NCBI GenBank assembly: GCA_021823305.1
Contig: JAKAOE010000118.1
Coordinates: 771 to 6,483 of the forward strand
Length of the DNA: 5,713 nt
DNA from: Acidobacteriota bacterium
GTDB taxonomy: Bacteria > Acidobacteriota > Terriglobia > Terriglobales > SCQP01
Direction of reading: 5' to 3'
Both the position numbers and the translations under genes were made by a program. Positions 1 through 5,713 of the stretch are shown here, piece after piece. How positions within the stretch are numbered: the stretch's first letter is position 1; each line of letters opens with the position of its first letter. The notes beneath the pieces are model-generated. The model was not told the DNA's origin. It made no database searches and was given only the letters and a program-made list of their open reading frames with translations.

Positions 1-24
1 GTACGGCCCGCAGGCCAAGCCCAT
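1..24 (-). CDS. Start of an unidentified gene leaving the window (first 8 codons)
   Basis: Only the first eight codons are visible (M-G-L-A-C-G-P-Y), so no function can be named. The case for a real gene is positional. The ATG at 24-22 lies 7 bases after a GGAGAG ribosome binding site (32-37), and a -10/-35 pair with 17-base spacing sits just upstream (48-76). The strong hairpin at 128-163 would separate it from the preceding minus-strand gene, so it would be an independent transcription unit. Eight codons cannot be tested for coding character, so the call rests on the upstream signals. Confidence 0.35.
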
Positions 25-31
25 TCCACGA

Positions 32-37
32 CTCTCC
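32..37 (-). promoter_or_regulatory. Ribosome binding site for the left-edge gene
   Basis: On the minus strand this reads GGAGAG, a good match to the Shine-Dalgarno core, with a 7-base spacer to the ATG at 24. It is the main reason for choosing that start. It would fall inside a short leader of about 16 bases if the promoter at 48-76 is used. Confidence 0.4.
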
Positions 38-60
38 AATGATCGGCACTATAGATCATT
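38..60. promoter_or_regulatory. Inverted repeat flanking the -10, possible operator
   Basis: AATGATC (38-44) and GATCATT (54-60) are perfect 7-base inverted arms around a 9-base centre holding the candidate -10 (48-53). A dimeric repressor bound here would cover both the -10 and the transcription start. A second reading is a weak plus-strand terminator, since the right arm runs into TTCTT. However, the stem is AT-rich and no plus-strand gene is visible upstream, so the operator reading fits the surroundings better. No specific regulator can be named. Confidence 0.35.
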
Positions 61-76
61 TTCTTGACCGGCACAA
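48..76 (-). promoter_or_regulatory. Candidate sigma-70-type promoter for the left-edge gene
   Basis: Read on the minus strand, TTGTGC (71-76) and TATAGT (48-53) are separated by exactly 17 bases. The -10 matches the TATAAT consensus at five of six positions; the -35 matches TTGACA only at TTG. The expected transcription start is near 40-41, just before the GGAGAG ribosome binding site. The spacer is AT-rich in an otherwise GC-rich window, as expected for a promoter. The weak -35 suggests moderate strength or dependence on a regulator. Confidence 0.4.
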
Positions 77-127
77 TTGCTGAGCGATGTGACCCGGGCG
101 GCACGCCGGGGAGGGCACATGGGAAGA

Positions 128-163
128 CGGCCGCGCCCCGCAAGACAACGCGGGACGCGGCCG
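128..163 (-). terminator. Hairpin terminator of the secreted BNR-repeat gene
   Basis: A GC-rich stem starts 22 bases past the TAA stop of the minus-strand gene. The arms are 128-141 and 150-163, with an 8-base loop (142-149). As minus-strand RNA all 14 positions pair, with one G-U wobble (136 with 155). As plus-strand RNA that position is a C-A mismatch, which supports a role on the minus strand. The stem is followed by TCTTCCC rather than a clean T run, so termination may be imperfect or the hairpin may mainly protect the 3' end. Confidence 0.55.
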
Positions 164-185
164 GAGGAGGCGGCTGGGGCGACGG

Positions 186-3100
186 TTAGTACTGACCGCC
201 GATGGGGGTGTTGGGCGGCAGGGTGTTGCTGATGGCCGTGATCCTGCCGGCGTTGGTCCGGTTGAACCGCGGCACGACGGTGGATTTGAGATGGTCGAAG
301 CCGGCGCGCGCCGTAGCGAGCTTGGCCTCGATCTCGTGCAGGACGCGGATTTGGGTCGAGGTGGGGGCGTAGTCGGCGCCGCCGGCTTCGTCGCTGGCGC
401 CCTCGCCCACGCCGCCGGAGAGCCAGATCAGGTTCATGTAGACCCGGTAGGCAACCGGGAAGTACTTATCGTCGCTGAGCATGTCGGCGCGGGTGACGAG
501 CTGGAGCTCGACGTTGAGGATCTGGTGGTCGAGCGCGGCCAACGCGGGCCGGTCGGCGGGGGCGTCGGTGTGCTCGTCGTCCTGGATCTGCTTGCGCCAG
601 ATTTCCATCTGGTTGACCATCTCCGACGTCTCGGTGATATCGCCGCGGATTTGCACCTGCATCGCGGTGGACTGGCGCAGCGCCGCGGTCGAGGTGATCA
701 CCGCCGGATCCTTCAGCAGGGAGAACGGCTGGGTATAGCTCTGGCCATTCACCGTCAGCCGCACCTGGTACTGGCCGGGCGCGGCGAGCGGCACGCCGGT
801 GCGCGGCGTGATGCCCCAGTGGATGATGGTGCGAATGGATTTGCCTTTGAAGCGCGGTTCCTGCCAGATGTGCGGGTTTTCCGGCGGGGTGGTGCGGAGT
901 TCGACCAGCTTGGGCCCGTTGTACAGGATGTCCCAATAGGCGCCATTCAAGCCCTGGTGCGCCCGCAGCATCTGGGTGCGCACCACGGCGCCGGAGGCGT
1001 CGAGGATCTGCATCTTCACCGGACCGCTGGGGGCATCGGCGAGATAGAAGAGGAAGTTGGGATACTGCGGCTGGGCGGCGGTGGGGAAGGCGCTGCGCGC
1101 CTGGCGGAACATGTCGGTGGGCTTGAACAGCCGCGTCGAACCGCTGGGCGTGTCGGGGCTGCCGGTCTGCTCGAGCAGCGAGATGTCGGGCAGGATGTAG
1201 AGGCCGCGGCCGTAGGTGGAGACGTCCACGTCGTGGAAGCGCGGCTCGACCGTGATCCAGCTCACGGGCGAGGGCGGCAGACCGCGGTTGAAGTGCACCC
1301 AATGGCCGCCGTCGTCGAGCGAGTAGTAGAAGGCGTGGGCGGTGCCGGCGAAGAGCAGGCCCTCCTTGTTGGGGTCCTGGGCGACGCTCAAGACGTAGTC
1401 GAGCGGATCGGTGGCGGGCAGGTCACTGGTGATGTTGGTCCAGGTCTTGCCGTAATCGGTGGTCTTGAGGATGTAGGGCTTGTAGTTGTTGTGGCCGGCG
1501 AGGCGGAAGTCCACGGCGACGTAGGCGGAGCCGGGATGGAAGTGGGAGGGGGCGATCTCGTTGAATTCGCCCCAGGGCGGCAGGTGGAGGTTGGCGGTGA
1601 CGTCCACCCACTGCGGGTGGGCGGCCTCGTCGTCGCGGGTGTACCAAAGCTTGCCGTCGTTGGTGCCGGCCCACATCAAGCCGCGCTGAATGGGGGAGGG
1701 GGCGATGGCCCACACCACCTCGCCGTCGTACTGCGCCAGGTTGTCGCCCTCGATGCCGCCGTTGGGGACGATGCGCGCGGGGTTACGAGTGGAGAGGTCG
1801 GGGCTGACCGGCGCCCAGGAGTAGCCCTTGTTATCGGTGCGCAGGATGACCTGGCAGCCGTAGTAGACGTTGTTGTGGTCGAACGGATCAATGGCCAGCG
1901 GCGAGGTCCAATGGCAGCGATAGCGGACCTCGTTGGGCGGCGAGTCGAGGGTAATCTTTTGCGGCTCGACCGAGTGCGCCGTGCCTTCGCGCTGATCGAA
2001 GCGCGTCAGCTTGCCGCCGTAGCAGGTGGCCCAGACAATGTTGGCGTCGGTAGGATCGGGCACGGTGTAGCCGGACTCGCAGCCGCCGATATTGGGCTGC
2101 CACTGCAGTTGCTGCATCGGCCCACGGCCGAAGGCGTTGAAGCCGCCGGGAGGCACGGTGGATTGGCCGTCGGGGCCGAGGGCGAAGCCGGCGGGCGGCT
2201 TTTGCGCCTTGGGGTAGGCGGCGAGCAACTGCTGGTTGATCGGGCCCCGGCCGCCGCGGCCGAAGAAGAAGCCGCGCCCGCCGCGGCCGGCGGGCATGAA
2301 CTCGGATTTGGGCAGCATGCCGTTGCCGGTGATCGTGCTCACGGTGGAGGGGCCGCGCATGGTGCCGTCGTCCTGGCGGTTGGAGTAGATCCAGTAGGGG
2401 ACGCGGTTGTCGTAGAAGACGTGATAGGTCTGGCCGTTGGGCAGGGCGACGTGCAGAGCGGTGCCGGCGCCGGTGGCGATGCTGGCGCCGCCATCGTCGG
2501 TCAAGACATAGCGGGCGGGGTTGTCGGGATCCATCCACATGCCGTGGCAGTCGCCGCAACTGGCGGCGCCCACCTGCTGGATGCCGCCTTCACCGCTGAA
2601 AGTGTGACCGCCGTCCTCGGAGCGGTGGAAGCTGCTGCTGGTGATGAGGACGTCGTTTTCGTTCTTGGGATTGACCAGGATGTTGATGTAGTAGCCGGCG
2701 CGGCCGATCAGGGTGCGATCCCAGCTCACGGCCTTCCAACTCGCCCCGCCGTTGTCGGTGCGCCACACGGTACCGTTGTCGTGCGTCTGGATGAGGGCAT
2801 AGACGCGCTGCGGGTTGGACGCGGCGATGGCGACGGCAGTTTTGCCCAACGGCGGCTGGGGCAGGCCGTTGGTGAGATGGGTCCAGGTCCGGCCGTTGTC
2901 GTGCGAGACGTAGATGCCGCTGCCGGGACCGCCGCTGGCTTCCACCCAGGTGCGCTGCTTCACCTGCCAGGTGCCGGCGAAGATGGTGTTGGGATCGCCG
3001 GGATCCATGCTGATGCTGCTGCAGCCGGTATTCGGGTTGACGAAGAGCGTCCGCTTCCAGGTCACGCCGCCGTCGGTGGTGCGGAAGACGCCGCGGTTCT

Positions 3101-3629
3101 GTTGGGGCGAGCTGTCGCGGCCTTCGGCGCAGACCAGCACGTTGTCGGGGTTCCTGGGATTAATGGCGATGCCGGCGATGCGGCCGGTCTTGACCAAGCC
3201 CATGTGCTGCCAAGTGACGCCGGCGTCGGTGGATTTGTAGACGCCGTCGCCGATAATGTCGGCCGGGCGGATGACCCAGGGCTCGCCGGTGCCGACCCAG
3301 ACGGTGTTGGGATCGGAAGGCGCGACGGCGATGGCGCCGATCGCCATGGCGTCCTGCTTGTCGAAGATCGGCCGGAAGGTGTGGCCGCCGTCCACCGATT
3401 TCCAGAGGCCGCCGGAGGCCGAGCCCAAGTAATAGATCGCGGGGTTGCCGGGCACACCGGCGGCGGAGGCGATGCGCCCGCCGGGCGCGGGGCCCATGTA
3501 GTGAAACTGCAGCGGCGGGGGCGTGGTGGTGCGCTGCGGACCGGCGGGGCCGCGGCCGAATTGAGCGGCGAGCGGCAGGGAGAGAGCGAGGCAGAAGGCG
3601 GACTTCGCAAGGCAGGACAAACGCAACAT
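186..3629 (-). CDS. Secreted VPS10/BNR-repeat (Asp-box) beta-propeller protein
   Basis: The product has 1147 residues and is probably exported. The signal peptide has MLRLSCLAK, then a hydrophobic core ending LPLAA, with likely cleavage after residue 22. Nine Asp boxes (S/T-x-D-x-G-x-T/S-W/F) mark propeller blades at residues 78-85, 133-140, 184-191, 242-249, 291-298, 337-344, 598-605, 723-730 and 770-777. Most neighbours are about 50 residues apart; a more degenerate copy lies near 663-674. Further family marks are a W-x-SP segment with VSPDLS (573-613) and TYGRGLYILPD (805-815). Next come an Ig/FlgD-like beta region (about 860-973) and a mainly helical tail (about 973-1128). Relatives are often called 'glycosyl hydrolase' or 'sialidase', but an Asp box is structural and I see no clear sialidase active site, so the activity is unknown. 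Residues 358-362 form CGDCH, and an Arg/Gly-rich insert lies at 448-462. An in-frame GTG at 3680 would add 17 residues; I prefer the ATG at 3629 because of the signal peptide and the AGGGG site. Confidence 0.9.
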   Translation of the reverse strand: MLRLSCLAKSAFCLALSLPLAAQFGRGPAGPQRTTTPPPLQFHYMGPAPGGRIASAAGVPGNPAIYYLGSASGGLWKSVDGGHTFRPIFDKQDAMAIGAIAVAPSDPNTVWVGTGEPWVIRPADIIGDGVYKSTDAGVTWQHMGLVKTGRIAGIAINPRNPDNVLVCAEGRDSSPQQNRGVFRTTDGGVTWKRTLFVNPNTGCSSISMDPGDPNTIFAGTWQVKQRTWVEASGGPGSGIYVSHDNGRTWTHLTNGLPQPPLGKTAVAIAASNPQRVYALIQTHDNGTVWRTDNGGASWKAVSWDRTLIGRAGYYINILVNPKNENDVLITSSSFHRSEDGGHTFSGEGGIQQVGAASCGDCHGMWMDPDNPARYVLTDDGGASIATGAGTALHVALPNGQTYHVFYDNRVPYWIYSNRQDDGTMRGPSTVSTITGNGMLPKSEFMPAGRGGRGFFFGRGGRGPINQQLLAAYPKAQKPPAGFALGPDGQSTVPPGGFNAFGRGPMQQLQWQPNIGGCESGYTVPDPTDANIVWATCYGGKLTRFDQREGTAHSVEPQKITLDSPPNEVRYRCHWTSPLAIDPFDHNNVYYGCQVILRTDNKGYSWAPVSPDLSTRNPARIVPNGGIEGDNLAQYDGEVVWAIAPSPIQRGLMWAGTNDGKLWYTRDDEAAHPQWVDVTANLHLPPWGEFNEIAPSHFHPGSAYVAVDFRLAGHNNYKPYILKTTDYGKTWTNITSDLPATDPLDYVLSVAQDPNKEGLLFAGTAHAFYYSLDDGGHWVHFNRGLPPSPVSWITVEPRFHDVDVSTYGRGLYILPDISLLEQTGSPDTPSGSTRLFKPTDMFRQARSAFPTAAQPQYPNFLFYLADAPSGPVKMQILDASGAVVRTQMLRAHQGLNGAYWDILYNGPKLVELRTTPPENPHIWQEPRFKGKSIRTIIHWGITPRTGVPLAAPGQYQVRLTVNGQSYTQPFSLLKDPAVITSTAALRQSTAMQVQIRGDITETSEMVNQMEIWRKQIQDDEHTDAPADRPALAALDHQILNVELQLVTRADMLSDDKYFPVAYRVYMNLIWLSGGVGEGASDEAGGADYAPTSTQIRVLHEIEAKLATARAGFDHLKSTVVPRFNRTNAGRITAISNTLPPNTPIGGQY
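2241..2288 (-). repeat. Arg/Gly-rich low-complexity insert in the BNR-repeat protein
   Basis: This stretch encodes GRGGRG-FFF-GRGGRG followed by P (residues 448-463). Two GRGGRG units are separated by three phenylalanines. At DNA level CCGCCGCGGCCG occurs twice (2251-2262 and 2278-2289). An FGRGP motif also appears just after the signal peptide (residues 24-28) and at 500-504. The tract lies in the long gap between the sixth and seventh Asp boxes, so it is probably an exposed loop rather than a blade core. Confidence 0.7.
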
Positions 3630-3635
3630 CAGGCA

Positions 3636-3640
3636 CCCCT
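3636..3640 (-). promoter_or_regulatory. Ribosome binding site deciding the start of the BNR-repeat gene
   Basis: The minus strand reads AGGGG with a 6-base spacer to the ATG at 3629. The alternative GTG at 3680 has no purine-rich site in the bases before it, which read TTTTGATTGC. The ATG also places the signal peptide at the very N-terminus. Confidence 0.6.
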
Positions 3641-3656
3641 GGAAAATCAAGCCTAT

Positions 3657-3684
3657 GGTATAGGGCGAATTCAAGGCCACGCAA
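3657..3684 (-). promoter_or_regulatory. Candidate promoter A for the BNR-repeat gene
   Basis: On the minus strand TTGCGT (3679-3684) and TATACC (3657-3662) are 16 bases apart. The expected start near 3650 gives a leader of about 21 bases that contains the AGGGG site. The -10 lies inside a small palindrome (3652-3664). Both hexamers are imperfect, and this competes with the alternative -10 at 3691-3696. Confidence 0.3.
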
Positions 3685-3698
3685 TCAAAATTTATACT
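3670..3698 (+). promoter_or_regulatory. Candidate upstream promoter of the kinase gene
   Basis: TTCAAG (3670-3675) and TATACT (3693-3698) are separated by 17 bases. The -10 matches TATAAT at five of six positions and the -35 at three of six. RNA would start near 3705, after the ATG at 3701. Use of this promoter would therefore exclude 3701 as the start and leave about 44 untranslated bases before 3749. Confidence 0.35.
3691..3696 (-). promoter_or_regulatory. Alternative -10 for the BNR-repeat gene
   Basis: The minus strand reads TATAAA, five of six matches to TATAAT, within the AT-rich patch 3683-3700. It would start RNA near 3684 and give a leader of about 55 bases. No recognisable -35 lies at 16-18 bases, so it is a partial match only. 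It overlaps the plus-strand TATACT at 3693-3698. Confidence 0.3.
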
Positions 3699-3736
3699 TT
3701 ATGAAGGGCGCGGGACCTGCCCCGGCAGCGGCTTCG

Positions 3737-3742
3737 TATACT
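3737..3742 (+). promoter_or_regulatory. Possible -10 giving a leaderless kinase transcript
   Basis: A second TATACT lies six bases before the ATG at 3749. With standard -10 geometry, RNA would begin on the A of that ATG. No Shine-Dalgarno sequence precedes the start, which is consistent with leaderless translation. No -35 is recognisable at 16-18 bases upstream (3714-3719 reads GACCTG), so this is suggestive only. Confidence 0.3.
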
Positions 3743-3748
3743 GGTGCG

Positions 3749-5713
3749 ATGGCGTTGGCGGGGGAACGGCTGGGGCCGTACGAGATCGTGGTGCTGCTGG
3801 GGGCGGGCGGCATGGGCGAGGTGTACCGGGCGCGGGACACGCGGCTGCAGCGTGACGTCGCGATCAAGATTCTGCCGCTGGAGATGACCGCCGATCCGGA
3901 GCGGCTGCGCCGCTTTCGGCAGGAGGCGCAGACGCTGGCGGCGCTCAGCCACCCCAACCTACTGGCGGTTTACGACGTCGGCGAGGCCGATGGCGCGCCC
4001 TACCTGGTCTCCGAGCTGCTGGTGGGCGAGACGCTGCAGGCACGGCTGCAGCAGGGCGCGGTGGGGGCGCGCAAGGCGGTGGAATGGGGCGGGCAGATCG
4101 CGGCCGGGCTGGCGGCGGCGCACGCCAGCGGGATCGTGCATCGCGACCTGAAGCCGGCCAACATCTTTCTCTGCTCCGACGGGCGGGTGAAAATACTGGA
4201 TTTTGGCCTGGCGCGGCTGGCCGCGCCCACGGCCGGGGCCGACGACGCCACTCTGGGCGGCAGCACGACGCCGGGGATGGCGCTAGGCACGATGGGATAC
4301 ATGGCGCCGGAGCAGGTGCGGGGCGAGACAGCGGATGCGCGGGCCGATATTTTCGCCTTCGGCGCCGTGCTGTACGAGATGCTCACCGGGGCGCGGCCTT
4401 TCCACCGCTCCACCGCGGCGGACACGATGAGCGCGATTCTGCGCGACGAGCCCGCCGAGCCGCCGGCGGATGCGGCGCTACCGCCCGGGCTGGACCGGAT
4501 CGTGCGGCGCTGCCTGGAAAAAGCGCCGCAGCAGCGGTTCCAGAGCGCCAGCGATTTGGGGTTCGCGCTGGAGAGCGCTGGCGGCAGCCCGGGCAGCAGC
4601 ACCCATCCGGCGCTGGCGGCGGCCGAAGCAGCGCCCGTGGGCGCTGGGGGCTGGCGCTGGCTGCCGGCGATTGTGGGCGCGGTGGCGGCGCTGGCGGTGG
4701 CCGCCGGGCTGGCGTGGGCGTTCTGGCCGCATCCCTTCGACATCGGGCAGTTGCAGTACACGCCGTTCTCGTTCAAGGCGGGCGGCCAGGAATACCCCGT
4801 GTGGTCGCCGGACGGCAAGGCGGTGGCGTTCGCGGCGGCGACGCAGCGCCAGGACAAGGTGCAGGTCTATGTGCGATACCTGGGCAAGGAGACCGCGACG
4901 AAGTTAACGGAGGGGCCGAACTCGAAGTATCCATTTGCCTGGGCGCCGGACGGCAGCCGCATTTTTTATGCCAGTGCGGGGGGCATCCACGCGCAAGGGA
5001 TTTACTCGGTGTCGGCGGTGGGCGGGGAACCGACGCTGGTGCTGGACACGAACCAGGGACCGGGCAAGGGATTTGGAGTGGTGAACGGAGTGGGGTCGGT
5101 GGCGCTGTCGCCGGACGGGAAGGCGCTGGTGGGGATATGGCAGGCGCATCCCGGCGGGAAGTTCGGGCTGGGGATCAGCTCGCCGCCGGGCAGCGCTCCG
5201 CGGCTGTACGCGCCGGCGCCGTTTGCGACGGCGGCAATCATGAACCCGCCGGTGCTGCACTTCGCGCCGGACGGGAAGTCGCTGTTGCTGCTGATGCACT
5301 CGGCCGACCGTGGGCGGGACGAGGCTTGGCGGATTCCGTGGCCGGCGGGCACGGGGACGCCGCGCCGGGTGCTGCCGACGGTGCCGCAGACGGGCGTGAC
5401 GCCGTTTTTCAGTTGGATGCCCGGTAGCCGGCGGATCGTGCTGGCGCTGGGCGTGCCGGGGACGCTGACGGCGCAGCTGTGGATGTACGACGTGAACACG
5501 GGCGCGCATTTCGCGCTCGGTTCCGGCGGCCACACCGACACCATGCCGGCGGTGTCGCCCAACGGCCGCGATTTCGTCTACGCCAGCCAGAGCATCAACT
5601 TCGACATCGTGAACGTCGCCGTGGGCGACGGCAAGGTGACGCCGCTGCTGGCGACGGCGCGCATGGAGGCGATGCCGGCGTGGGCGGCGAAGGCGCCGCT
5701 GATGGCGTACGTG
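3749..5713 (+). CDS. Membrane-anchored Ser/Thr protein kinase with PD40/TolB-like propeller (3' end outside window)
   Basis: The first 655 residues of a Hanks-type (PknB-like) kinase are visible, and it would phosphorylate proteins in the cytoplasm. All main catalytic motifs are intact: the glycine loop GAGGMGEVY (18-26), Lys40 in VAIK, probable helix-C Glu59, HRDLKPAN (131-138, Asp133), DFG (151-153), GTMGYMAPE (180-188), DIFAFG (200-205) and Arg263 near the domain end. The activation loop has Thr/Ser residues at 168, 172-174 and 181 that could be autophosphorylated. A Gly/Ala-rich linker leads to one membrane helix (about 305-326). Outside, PD40-type blades carry WSPDGK (352), WAPDGS (398), LSPDGK (453), FAPDGK (505), a degenerate WMPGSR (556) and VSPNGR (602); the next begins near 645 without the motif. 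The layout suggests a sensor, but its ligand is unknown. An in-frame ATG at 3701 would add 16 residues. I prefer 3749 because MALAGERLGPYEI matches the usual family N-terminus. The frame is open to the window end. Confidence 0.92.
   Translation, partial: MALAGERLGPYEIVVLLGAGGMGEVYRARDTRLQRDVAIKILPLEMTADPERLRRFRQEAQTLAALSHPNLLAVYDVGEADGAPYLVSELLVGETLQARLQQGAVGARKAVEWGGQIAAGLAAAHASGIVHRDLKPANIFLCSDGRVKILDFGLARLAAPTAGADDATLGGSTTPGMALGTMGYMAPEQVRGETADARADIFAFGAVLYEMLTGARPFHRSTAADTMSAILRDEPAEPPADAALPPGLDRIVRRCLEKAPQQRFQSASDLGFALESAGGSPGSSTHPALAAAEAAPVGAGGWRWLPAIVGAVAALAVAAGLAWAFWPHPFDIGQLQYTPFSFKAGGQEYPVWSPDGKAVAFAAATQRQDKVQVYVRYLGKETATKLTEGPNSKYPFAWAPDGSRIFYASAGGIHAQGIYSVSAVGGEPTLVLDTNQGPGKGFGVVNGVGSVALSPDGKALVGIWQAHPGGKFGLGISSPPGSAPRLYAPAPFATAAIMNPPVLHFAPDGKSLLLLMHSADRGRDEAWRIPWPAGTGTPRRVLPTVPQTGVTPFFSWMPGSRRIVLALGVPGTLTAQLWMYDVNTGAHFALGSGGHTDTMPAVSPNGRDFVYASQSINFDIVNVAVGDGKVTPLLATARMEAMPAWAAKAPLMAYV

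Larger units (their letters stand above)
3630..3748. other. Divergent intergenic region between the BNR-repeat and kinase genes
   Basis: These 119 bases separate the two preferred start codons. They contain the AGGGG site of the minus gene, a small palindrome (3652-3664), an AT-rich core (3683-3700, 16 of 18 bases A or T) and -10-like hexamers on both strands. The core is the clearest compositional break in the window. No small gene or RNA structure was recognised here. Confidence 0.7.

Noticed and set aside
46..54. Similarity to a phage T7-type promoter (GCACTATAG)
   Set aside because: Only the short CACTATAG core matches; the upstream recognition bases do not. The same bases are better explained as TATAGT on the other strand.
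93..110. Small GC hairpin (CCCGG/CCGGG)
   Set aside because: Five base pairs with an 8-base loop are common by chance in GC-rich sequence, and nothing nearby gives it a role.
186..3629. Sialidase or glycoside hydrolase activity
   Set aside because: Asp boxes are structural and occur in many non-enzymatic propellers. I could not identify the arginine triad or the nucleophile pair of sialidases.
3630..3680. GTG at 3680 as the start of the BNR-repeat gene
   Set aside because: It would put 17 residues before the signal peptide, and it lacks a ribosome binding site, whereas the ATG at 3629 has AGGGG at 6 bases.
291..3704. Plus-strand open frame of 1137 codons antisense to the BNR-repeat gene
   Set aside because: Its translation is dominated by G, V, A, D and R with no recognisable domain, while the opposite strand gives a clear signal peptide and nine Asp boxes. 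Long stop-free antisense frames are expected in GC-rich genes.
3701..3748. ATG at 3701 as the kinase start (16 extra residues)
   Set aside because: The extra MKGAGPAPAAASYTGA is not part of the usual family N-terminus and has no ribosome binding site. A promoter at 3670-3698 would start RNA after this ATG.
4084..5427. Second plus-strand open frame of 447 codons inside the kinase gene
   Set aside because: It is a frame-shifted shadow of the kinase: low-complexity G/A/R-rich translation, and it runs across the intact kinase, membrane and propeller segments of the other frame.

Overview
The window is GC-rich bacterial DNA with two large genes transcribed away from each other, plus a possible third gene start at the left edge. 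The gene content suggests Acidobacteriota, probably the Solibacter/Bryobacter or Acidobacteriia side. That phylum carries many Hanks-type kinases beginning with a (S/A)LA-G-x-RLGPYEI-x-x-x-LGAGGMGEVYRARD-like sequence and ending in TolB/PD40 propellers. It also carries many large secreted VPS10/BNR-repeat proteins. This assignment is an inference from protein families; no marker gene is present.

Layout: (1) Positions 1-185 form an intergenic stretch. On the minus strand it holds a possible promoter, an inverted repeat flanking the -10, a good ribosome binding site and an ATG at 24 that opens a gene leaving the window. It also holds a hairpin (128-163) that probably terminates the next gene. 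(2) Positions 186-3629 (minus) encode a 1147-residue secreted protein with nine clear Asp-box (BNR) repeats, related to VPS10/sortilin-type propellers. Such proteins are often misnamed 'glycosyl hydrolase'. (3) Positions 3630-3748 are a 119-base divergent promoter region with an AT-rich core. (4) Positions 3749-5713 (plus) encode a membrane-anchored Ser/Thr protein kinase with complete catalytic motifs, one transmembrane helix and a PD40/TolB-like propeller outside the membrane. The window ends inside the propeller.

The two main genes share only a promoter region, so a functional link is possible but unproven. I see no mobile element, CRISPR array, tRNA or rRNA, and no strong sign of a wholly new system. 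The most interesting points are a CxxCH motif inside the secreted propeller, a kinase start that looks leaderless, and the small promoter/operator arrangement at the left edge.
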